This document shows, in pieces, positions 57,474-64,000 of a DNA stretch of 64,000 bases. Origin of the DNA: G963668605 sp963668605 (GTDB lineage Bacteria; Acidobacteriota; Terriglobia; Bryobacterales; Bryobacteraceae); the NCBI GenBank assembly GCA_963668605.1, contig OY764903.1:7192001-7256000 (forward strand), read 5' to 3'. The notes beneath the pieces were generated by a model, which had not been told where the DNA came from, did no database searches, and saw only the letters and a list, made by a program, of their open reading frames with translations. The first letter of the stretch is position 1. The number at the start of each line of letters is the position of its first letter. Made by a program: the position numbers and the translations under genes.

Positions 57474-59633
57474 ATGGATTGCGCCGAAGAGGTCTCTTTG
57501 CTGCGCCGCCGGCTCAGCGAGCAGGTGGGCATCTATGACCTCACCTTCGACGTCCTGCAAGCCTGCATGACGGTAGAGTTGGACCCGCGGCGAGTCAGCG
57601 GCGAACGGATCTGCGAGCTGGTCGCACGCACGGGTATGTCCGCCGAGCTCTGGCGGGATCGGCCGGTTTCGCGGCAGGAATCGTTTCCGAGGCAGCACTG
57701 GCGTACGATCTGCGCGGCCCTGAGCGGCGCATTTCTGCTCGCGGGCATGGCGTTCGAAGCGGTCGCTTCGGGCGGTCTGCTCGGAATTCTAGCGGGGCAC
57801 GGGGATACTCCGGAAAGTCTGCCGGCCGGTGCAGTCGCGTGCTATGCCGCAGCGATCGCCGTCGGGATTTACCGGGCGCTGCCCAAGGTTTGGATCTCGC
57901 TGCGCCATCTGCGTCCGGACATGAACGTGCTGGTAGCGATTTCGATTGCCGGAGCCTGCACGTTGGGCGAGTGGTCGGAGGGCGCGACGCTCGCGTTCCT
58001 GTTTGCGCTGGCTTTGCTGCTGGAGACCTGGAGCATCGCTCGAGCGCGCAATGCGGTTTCGGCGTTGCTGCGCATCTCGCCGGAGTCTGCGGCGGTCGTG
58101 CATGCGCATGGCGAGCATCGCATGCCGGTGGAGCAGATCGGTGTCGGTTCGGTTGTTCGCGTGAAGCCCGGCGAGCGCATACCTTGTGATGGGGAAGTTG
58201 TCTCCGGCGCCTCGAGCGTCGATCAAGCGCTTGTTACGGGCGAATCCGTGCCGGTATGGAAGGCGGCGGGCAGCCACGTCTTCGCCGGCACGATGAACGG
58301 CGACGGCGCGATGGAGATACGCACGACGCGCCTGGCTTCGGATACGACGCTCACGCGCATGGTGCGCATGGTGGAAAGCTCCGCGAAGCGGCGCGCGCCG
58401 AGCGAGCAGTTTGTCGAGACCTTTGCACGCTACTACACGCCGGCGGTGTTTCTGCTCGCGGGACTGGTGGGCTTGGTCCCTCCGTTGCTGGCCGGCGGCG
58501 GTTGGGCACACTGGTTCTATGAGAGCATGGTGATCCTGTTGATCTCGTGCCCCTGCGCGCTGGTGATTTCGACGCCTGTCACCATCGTCTCGGCGCTCGC
58601 ATCGGCCGCGCGCCGCGGCGTCCTTGTAAAAGGCGGTGCGTTTCTCGAGGAGGTTTCGAAACTGAAGGCGTTCGCTTTCGACAAGACCGGTGTGTTGACG
58701 CAAGGCGAGCCGCGCGTGGAGCGCTTCTCCACGCTGAACGGACGGCCGGAAGCGCAAGTCCTCGAACGCTTGGCAGCGCTCGAAATGCGCAGCGAGCATC
58801 CGCTCGGCCAGGCGATTGTGAGTTACGCGGAAGAGCGCGGCTGCGCACCGCTCCCGGCGGTGGCGTTTCAGGCATTGCAAGGCCGCGGCGCGCAGGCGGA
58901 AATTGAATCGGAGACATTCTGGGTGGGCAGTAGCCGCCTGCTTGCGGAAAAACATTTCGATACGCCCGAACTTCGCGAGCAACTGGAAGCTTGCAGCAAT
59001 GCGAGTCACACAGCGGTGCTCTGCGGAACCGAGCGCGAAGTGTGGGCGCTGATCGGGTTGCACGATCCCGTGCGTGCGGAAGCGCACCAGGCCCTCACGG
59101 ATCTGCGTGGCCAAGGCGTGGAAGCGCTGGCGCTGTTCACCGGCGACAACCATGTTACGGCGGCCGCGGTGGGCGCGGCGCTCGGGATCGGCAACGTACG
59201 GTCCGAGCTTCTGCCCGATGAAAAAGCCGCGGCGGTCGAGGAACTGCGCGGACTGCACGGCTCCGTCGCGATGGTGGGTGACGGAATCAATGATGCGCAG
59301 GCTATGGCTGCCGCGTCGATCGGCATTGCAATGGGTAGGCATGCGACGGATGTCGCGCTGGAGACTGCGGACGTCGTGGTCATGTCGGGCCAGCTTGGCA
59401 AGCTTCCGTTTCTGCTGCGCCACGCGCGCCACACCGCTGCCGTAATACGTCAGAATGTAGTCATTGCACTGGGACTCAAAGCCGCGTTTCTCGCCATGGC
59501 GTTCTCCGGCCACGCCACGCTCTGGATGGCCGTTGCCGCCGACATGGGCGCGACGCTGCTCGTGACTTTTAACGGGCTCCGCTTGCTGCGGGCGAAAGAG
59601 GGATACGATGCTGACGATCAGACCGGCCGCTGA
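57474..59633 (+). CDS. Heavy-metal P1B-type ATPase, zinc/cadmium type
   Basis: 719 residues from the first ATG, though translation probably begins upstream (see findings). An N-terminal metal-binding domain opens at GMDCAEEVSLLRR. Membrane helix motif SCPCALVIS, phosphorylation motif DKTGVLTQGEP, HP motif SEHPLGQAIV and MVGDGINDAQAM are all present. The last helices read VAADMGATLLVTFNGLRLL, with the Asp that marks the Zn/Cd/Pb (P1B-2) subgroup together with CPC. It exports Zn or Cd from the cytoplasm. It is divergent from the zinc sensor gene and overlaps the pirin gene by 26 bases. Confidence 0.93.
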   Translation: MDCAEEVSLLRRRLSEQVGIYDLTFDVLQACMTVELDPRRVSGERICELVARTGMSAELWRDRPVSRQESFPRQHWRTICAALSGAFLLAGMAFEAVASGGLLGILAGHGDTPESLPAGAVACYAAAIAVGIYRALPKVWISLRHLRPDMNVLVAISIAGACTLGEWSEGATLAFLFALALLLETWSIARARNAVSALLRISPESAAVVHAHGEHRMPVEQIGVGSVVRVKPGERIPCDGEVVSGASSVDQALVTGESVPVWKAAGSHVFAGTMNGDGAMEIRTTRLASDTTLTRMVRMVESSAKRRAPSEQFVETFARYYTPAVFLLAGLVGLVPPLLAGGGWAHWFYESMVILLISCPCALVISTPVTIVSALASAARRGVLVKGGAFLEEVSKLKAFAFDKTGVLTQGEPRVERFSTLNGRPEAQVLERLAALEMRSEHPLGQAIVSYAEERGCAPLPAVAFQALQGRGAQAEIESETFWVGSSRLLAEKHFDTPELREQLEACSNASHTAVLCGTEREVWALIGLHDPVRAEAHQALTDLRGQGVEALALFTGDNHVTAAAVGAALGIGNVRSELLPDEKAAAVEELRGLHGSVAMVGDGINDAQAMAAASIGIAMGRHATDVALETADVVVMSGQLGKLPFLLRHARHTAAVIRQNVVIALGLKAAFLAMAFSGHATLWMAVAADMGATLLVTFNGLRLLRAKEGYDADDQTGR

Positions 59634-60306
59634 GCGCGGCCAAACCCGGACAGACTGGCTGGACAGCCGCCACACATTTTCGTTCAACCGCTACTATGAC
59701 CCGGCCCAGATGGGCTTTCGCACTCTTCGCGTGATCAACGACGACTTCGTAAAGGCGGGCGCGGGTTTCGGTACACATGGCCACAGGGACATGGAGATTT
59801 TGACGTGGGTGCTCGATGGCGCGATCGACCACAAAGACAGCATGGGTACCGGCTCCACGATCCGGCCCGGAGAAATCCAGCGCATGACGGCGGGTACGGG
59901 CGTCACGCACAGCGAGTTCAACCACTCCAGCAGCGACGAATTGCGCTTGTTGCAGATCTGGATTGTGCCTTCGGAAAACGGCCTCACACCCGGCTACGAG
60001 CAACGTGAGTTTCCACTCGGTGCGCGCCCGGGCCGCTTGTGCCTGGTTGCCTCGGGCGATGGCCGCGACGGTTCCACAAGCATCCACCAGGATGCCGATG
60101 TGTATGCTGCGACGCTCGCCGCCGGAGATGCCGTGGCGCACAGCCTGCAGCCCGGACGCCACGCCTGGATTCAAATTGCGCGCGGCAATGTCACGGTGAA
60201 CGGCGCTGATTTGCGGGACGGCGACGGCGCGAGTCTGAGCGACGAGCGCGAAATTGCCATCCGTGCAGACTCCGCCGCGGAGATCCTGCTCTTCGATCTA
60301 GCCTGA
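59608..60306 (+). CDS. Pirin family protein (YhhW-type quercetin 2,3-dioxygenase)
   Basis: 232 residues in two cupins. The N-terminal one has RHTFSFNRYYDP, FGTHGHRDMEILTWVLDG and TAGTGVTHSEFNHS, containing the three histidines and glutamate of the metal site. The C-terminal cupin is degenerate. YhhW-like pirins oxidise quercetin in vitro; the physiological role is uncertain. The start lies inside the end of the ATPase gene, so the two are translationally linked. It ends 8 bases before the convergent GH2 stop. Confidence 0.9.
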   Translation: MLTIRPAAERGQTRTDWLDSRHTFSFNRYYDPAQMGFRTLRVINDDFVKAGAGFGTHGHRDMEILTWVLDGAIDHKDSMGTGSTIRPGEIQRMTAGTGVTHSEFNHSSSDELRLLQIWIVPSENGLTPGYEQREFPLGARPGRLCLVASGDGRDGSTSIHQDADVYAATLAAGDAVAHSLQPGRHAWIQIARGNVTVNGADLRDGDGASLSDEREIAIRADSAAEILLFDLA

Positions 60307-60314
60307 CGCTCGTG

Positions 60315-63300
60315 TTACTCGAAGTCCAGCTTGCTCAGGTCGCTAAGCGATGCGCCCTTGCCCGCGATCAGCGCCAGGCGGAAGCGGTAGCTGTAGGGCT
60401 GGCTCGGCAACATATATTCGGGATGCGTCTTCGCGCCCCAACTGTTGTCGCCGCCCACGCCCATCTGCCGGTAATCGAGGTTTATAGTCACGTTTCCCGT
60501 GAGGGGAAGCTCGTGCGTGTGCGCTGCCTTCTGCAACTCGTCCATAGTGAACGGCCACGCGCTCGCGCTGAGCAGCGGCATGCCCACGGCGAGCAACCCT
60601 GTGCCCGCTTTGTTCGTGAACGCGATCCAGCGCACATCCGTCTTGTTGCCGGTCTCCTGCGGGCGCACATAGACGTGGATTTGCTGTTCCACCGGCACGG
60701 AGTAGACGCCGACGGCCGCCCCGGTCTTGCGGTCCCAATAGTTCTCCTGCGGACCGCGGCCGTACCAGCTCACCTGTCGGAATTCGGCGGGCATCGCCAT
60801 CTGCATGCCGAAGCGCGGCATTTCCGGTAGCTTCCCGTGCGGCGTGAACTTGCTCTCTACGACGATATCGCCGCTGCCGTACACCGTGTATGTGTTGCTG
60901 TAATCCGAGTTGCCCGCGGGCAGCGTGGCGGCCGTTTCAATGCGCACCACGTTCGGTTTCGGCTGTGTCGCGTTGACGCTTTGCACGTCGCGGCCCGGGC
61001 CGGCCTGCCACCACACGCTGAGCCGCTTGGGCGCCTTGTTCCCTACGTCGTTGTCCGTCGGCGCACGCCAGAAATTCGGCTCGAGCGGAGTGGCGATCAG
61101 TTGCTTTCCATTCGCGCGGAACGATTCAATGGCGCCGCTCTTCTTGCCGACCACGAGCGTGAAGTCTTTCCCCGTCACCGTAATCGAGGCGCCGGACTGC
61201 TCCAATTTCAACGGCGCCATCGCGGTCACATCGGCCTTCGTCGCCCGCGGCGCTTCCACGGGAAGCTTGAACTGTTCCCAGGCCACCACGTGGCCCTGCG
61301 TGGCCCAGGGCTCATCCTTCGCCAACGCATAGCTCAGTTTCAACCAGTATTCGGTGGCCGGCTTTGCCTTCGGCATGTGCAACGGAACCGCGATCTCGCG
61401 CGTGTCGCGCGGTGCGAGTGCCAGTTTGGGCAGTTGGCCTTTCTCGATCACGACGCCGTCGGCGCTGACTTCCCACGTCACGTTCACGAAATCGAGGTTG
61501 GTGAAAAAGTAACTGTTCGCGACCTTCACCTTGCCGGCGGCCAGATCAACCGGCGTGGTCTTGATATTCTGATAGACCTTGCGCACTTCGCTCAGATGCG
61601 GATTGGGTTTGCGGTCCGGCTGCACCAGGCCATTGATGCAGAAATTGGTGTCGGTTGGCTTGTCGCCATAGTCACCGCCGTAAGCCCAGAATTCCTTCCA
61701 GTCGCCGGTGCGCTTGCGGAGTCCCTGATCGACCCAATCCCAGATGAAGCCGCCCTGCAGCGCCTTATGGCTTTCGATGGCATCCCAATATTCCTTGAAA
61801 TTGCCGCCGCTGTTGCCCATGGTATGCGCGTACTCGCACAGGACCAGCGGGCGTGAGGGGTTGGACTCGGCGTACTTCACGATCTTATCGATCGTCGCGT
61901 ACATCGGCACATAGAGATCTGTATGCGGAAGGAGTGCAGCTTGCTCGTACTGCACCGGGCGCGTCTTGTCGCGCTGGTGGATCCAGGCGCTGGCCTTGAC
62001 GAAATTCACGCCGTCGCCGGCCTCATTGCCCAGCGACCAGATCACCACGGACGGATGATTCTTGTCGCGCTCCACCATGCGTTCGATGCGATCCAGATGG
62101 GCTTTTTCCCAAACCGGATTATTGCCCAGCGTGACCTTCGGGTCGTAGCCCATACCGTGCGATTCGATGTTCGCCTCGTCAATCAGATAGAGGCCGTACT
62201 GATCGCACAGCGCGTACCACTCCGGCGTGTTGGGATAGTGGCTGGTGCGCACCGCGTTGATGTTGGAGCGCTTCATCAGCAGGATATCTTTCACCATCAT
62301 GGCCGTGGTCGGCACGTGTCCGAGATCAGGATCGTGCTCGTGGCGGTTCGTGCCCTTGAAGTAGATCGGCTTGCCGTTGAGCAGGTACTGACCGCCCTTG
62401 ATCTCAGACGAGCGGAATCCGACGGTGCTGGGGATCACTTCGATCACCTTGCCCGCGCCGTCCTTGAGTGTGAGCACCAGCTTGTACAAGTTAGGCTGCT
62501 CGGCGGACCACTTCAGCGGATTGGCGATCTTCTGATCCAGCGCGACGACGCTCTCGGCGCCCGGCGCGACGTCTGCTTTCTTGGCTGCCAGCGTCGCGAC
62601 GTTCTTGCCGGCCGCGTCGAGCAAGGCGGCTTCGATTTGCGCGGTGTTGGCGCGCGCAGCCTCGTTGCGCAACTTCAGCGTGACCTTGAGCTGCGCATCG
62701 CGGTACTCGCCGTCGAGCAGAGTGTTGACCTCAAAATCGCGGATATGCAATTCGCCGGTGGAGAACAGGTAGACGTCGCGGTAAATGCCGCTCAAGCGGA
62801 AGTAATCCTGGTCCTCAAGATACGATCCGTCGGAGAAACGGTACACCTCCGCGGCGATCGAGTTCGCTCCGGGCCGCAGGTATTTCGTAATATCGAATTC
62901 CGCCGGAGTGCGGCTATCTTCGTTGTAACCGACCTTCTGCCCGTTCACCCAGAGATACATCGCGGAGTCGACGCCGTCGAAATGCACGAAAACATTTCTG
63001 CCCTTCCATGTCTCCGGCAGCGTGAAGTTGCGGCGGTACGAACCGACCGGGTTATGGTCGTGGCGGATATAGGGCGGGTTCTTTTCAAACGGATAAATGA
63101 TGTTGGTGTAGTGCGGAAAATCGTAGCCCTGTAACTGCCAGTTCGACGGTACGGGGATCTCTTTCCAGTGGCTGACATCGTAGCCCGCTTTGTAGAAATC
63201 GATGGGGCGCTGTTCGGGCTTCGGCACCCAGTTGAACTTCCAATTGCCATTCAGCGACTGATAATAGGGCGACGCCTCGTGCTTGCCCTGCAGAGCCCGC

Positions 63301-63449
63301 GCGGCGTCGGGATAGAGCATCAAGGTGGCGTGTGGCCGCTCGACATTGATGCCGAAAATCTGGGGATTCTCCCACTCCGGCACGTCGGCCGCGGGGCACA
63401 CCGCGGCAATCGACACCAGCAGGCACAAGAGAAAAAAGGATCTGAACAT
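60315..63449 (-). CDS. Exported glycoside hydrolase family 2 beta-galactosidase
   Basis: 1044 residues with a Sec signal peptide (MFRSFFLLCLLVSIAAVCPA). The domain order is that of LacZ: sugar-binding domain (WENPQIFGINVERPHATLMLY; SWQ-like NGNWKFNW), Ig-like domain, TIM barrel and C-terminal beta-sandwich. The acid/base lies in IWSLGNEAGDG and the nucleophile in LVLCEYAHTMGN. The late segment WYGRGPQENYWDRKTGAAVGVY matches LacZ domain 5. Export distinguishes it from E. coli LacZ and suggests action on plant galactans. It is alone on its strand. Confidence 0.92.
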   Translation of the reverse strand: MFRSFFLLCLLVSIAAVCPAADVPEWENPQIFGINVERPHATLMLYPDAARALQGKHEASPYYQSLNGNWKFNWVPKPEQRPIDFYKAGYDVSHWKEIPVPSNWQLQGYDFPHYTNIIYPFEKNPPYIRHDHNPVGSYRRNFTLPETWKGRNVFVHFDGVDSAMYLWVNGQKVGYNEDSRTPAEFDITKYLRPGANSIAAEVYRFSDGSYLEDQDYFRLSGIYRDVYLFSTGELHIRDFEVNTLLDGEYRDAQLKVTLKLRNEAARANTAQIEAALLDAAGKNVATLAAKKADVAPGAESVVALDQKIANPLKWSAEQPNLYKLVLTLKDGAGKVIEVIPSTVGFRSSEIKGGQYLLNGKPIYFKGTNRHEHDPDLGHVPTTAMMVKDILLMKRSNINAVRTSHYPNTPEWYALCDQYGLYLIDEANIESHGMGYDPKVTLGNNPVWEKAHLDRIERMVERDKNHPSVVIWSLGNEAGDGVNFVKASAWIHQRDKTRPVQYEQAALLPHTDLYVPMYATIDKIVKYAESNPSRPLVLCEYAHTMGNSGGNFKEYWDAIESHKALQGGFIWDWVDQGLRKRTGDWKEFWAYGGDYGDKPTDTNFCINGLVQPDRKPNPHLSEVRKVYQNIKTTPVDLAAGKVKVANSYFFTNLDFVNVTWEVSADGVVIEKGQLPKLALAPRDTREIAVPLHMPKAKPATEYWLKLSYALAKDEPWATQGHVVAWEQFKLPVEAPRATKADVTAMAPLKLEQSGASITVTGKDFTLVVGKKSGAIESFRANGKQLIATPLEPNFWRAPTDNDVGNKAPKRLSVWWQAGPGRDVQSVNATQPKPNVVRIETAATLPAGNSDYSNTYTVYGSGDIVVESKFTPHGKLPEMPRFGMQMAMPAEFRQVSWYGRGPQENYWDRKTGAAVGVYSVPVEQQIHVYVRPQETGNKTDVRWIAFTNKAGTGLLAVGMPLLSASAWPFTMDELQKAAHTHELPLTGNVTINLDYRQMGVGGDNSWGAKTHPEYMLPSQPYSYRFRLALIAGKGASLSDLSKLDFE

Positions 63450-63525
63450 AGCGCACTCTCCAAACTTTTCAGTCTAGCGTAGTGCGCCGCAGGAGTTGTG
63501 CGTTACTTCTGGCTTGCGCCGGCGC

Positions 63526-64000
63526 TCAGCGCGGCCGGTTCGGCGAGGTCTCCGCCGCGATCTGCAGGTGCATGGCTGGCAGCCGCACGTTGCTTGGAAT
63601 CTCCGGACGGCTGAGAACGTCCAACAGAGCGAAAGCTCCCTTGCGGTCGTCCGCCATCATCCGGTCTGCGCACAGCAATGCGCCGGCGGCCACATTCGTG
63701 TGCACGGTTCCCTTGGTTGTGGCGAGTGCCCGCTGCAGCGTCTTCGCCGCGACGGGACCGCTGATATCTCCCAGCGCCAGCGCGGCCGCCCCAGCCACGG
63801 CGGCGTCCGGCCCATGAACGAGTTTGCTCAGAGCTTCGACGGCCTTCGGATCCCTCCGCCGCCGGATCGAGTTGATCGCACCGACCAGCGTCATGCCTTT
63901 CAGCTTAGGCAGGGCGGCGCGCAAGGCGTCCCCGGCGGCTGGATCGGGTATCGACTCCAGAGCGTCGCGAGCATAGTCGGAGACGCGATCGTCGCTCAAC
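63526..64000 (-). CDS. HEAT-repeat protein, 3' part (start outside window)
   Basis: The frame is open to the right edge, so the start lies outside; a TTG at 63999 is probably internal. At least three HEAT-like helical repeats are visible (DYARDALESIPDPAAGDALRAALPK; DPKAVEALSKLVHGPDAAVAGAAALALGDI; PVAAKTLQRALATTKG). These are protein-interaction solenoids. In Acidobacteria and Planctomycetes they often belong to larger exported proteins near ThuA or Gfo/Idh genes. Function unknown. It is separated from the GH2 gene by 76 bases on the same strand. Confidence 0.75.
   Translation of the reverse strand, partial: LSDDRVSDYARDALESIPDPAAGDALRAALPKLKGMTLVGAINSIRRRRDPKAVEALSKLVHGPDAAVAGAAALALGDISGPVAAKTLQRALATTKGTVHTNVAAGALLCADRMMADDRKGAFALLDVLSRPEIPSNVRLPAMHLQIAAETSPNRPR

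Noticed and set aside
57789..59687. 632-codon open frame on the minus strand
   Set aside because: Lies fully opposite the P1B ATPase gene, which has all family motifs; typical GC-rich shadow frame.
61923..63134. 403-codon open frame on the plus strand
   Set aside because: Shadow of the GH2 gene; composition is Val/Arg/His-rich with no motif.
1..64000. tRNA or rRNA genes, prophage, integron
   Set aside because: Inter-genic gaps were read for GGTTCAAATCC-like tRNA arms and none was convincing; no phage or integrase motifs were seen. A tRNAscan/Infernal run could overturn this.

Overview
The window is GC-rich, densely coded chromosomal DNA from a bacterium that looks like an acidobacterium of the Bryobacterales/Solibacter type. 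The evidence for that placement is family content: a TonB-dependent receptor with an N-terminal carboxypeptidase-regulatory-like domain, a Gfo/Idh/MocA oxidoreductase, a ThuA-like protein, a Tat-exported TIM-barrel protein, and at the left edge the tail of a protein carrying the 'RIEL.KGSY.P.F' segment common in acidobacterial signal-transduction fusions. This is inference from family recognition, not from a marker-gene search. No rRNA, tRNA, CRISPR array or prophage was seen.

Layout. 1-9.6 kb: partial membrane protein, then oxidoreductase, ThuA-like protein, large outer-membrane receptor and GH28 pectinase (a probable carbohydrate-uptake locus), then an exported esterase and a zinc-ribbon membrane protein. 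9.7-14.6 kb: thiol peroxidase, YyaL-type thioredoxin-fold protein, M20 dipeptidase, flavin reductase and an HU/IHF protein with a clear promoter. 14.6-19.8 kb: a tight envelope cluster (M50 protease, two glycosyltransferases, prepilin peptidase, uppS, cdsA). 19.8-24.3 kb: a membrane-anchored SelL-like redox protein, an M50-CBS protease, NDH-2 and an isolated fliM. 24.3-28.4 kb: mtaB, then the minus-strand set ffs (SRP RNA)-dnaX-ybaB-recR. 28.4-31.8 kb: a UbiA-type prenyltransferase gene whose 3' part is duplicated in an apparently perfect 565-bp tandem repeat, followed by a complete group II intron with its reverse transcriptase, sitting directly after a long palindrome. 31.8-37.6 kb: leuABCD on the minus strand with a divergent LysR regulator and a VanZ-like gene; LeuA lacks the usual C-terminal regulatory domain. 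37.8-44.1 kb: DUF885 lipoprotein, nucleoside hydrolase, signal peptidase I, acetyl-CoA synthetase and an HDOD protein. 44.1-51.5 kb: oligogalacturonate-lyase-like protein, DUF4352 lipoprotein, degenerate receiver, small ATPase, zinc alcohol dehydrogenase, zinc-ribbon protein and alpha-glucan phosphorylase. 51.7-55.2 kb: Rrf2 regulator, AmmeMemoRadiSam-type radical SAM enzyme, orphan betaine-type binding lipoprotein and an exported TIM-barrel protein. 55.2-60.3 kb: a metal-linked locus. 60.3-64 kb: an exported GH2 beta-galactosidase and a partial HEAT-repeat protein.

The most interesting part is 55.2-60.3 kb. A SmtB-type zinc sensor, a histidine-rich two-repeat protein and a metal-dependent class II DAHP synthase form one translationally linked minus-strand operon. 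It diverges from a Zn/Cd-type P1B ATPase gene that overlaps a pirin gene. This suggests that entry into aromatic biosynthesis is tied to zinc status. Second is a family of about 31-bp inverted-repeat arms at three intergenic sites, one of which is the landing site of the group II intron. Degradation of pectin and galactosides (GH28, PL22-like, GH2, receptor) recurs across the window and fits a plant-litter lifestyle.
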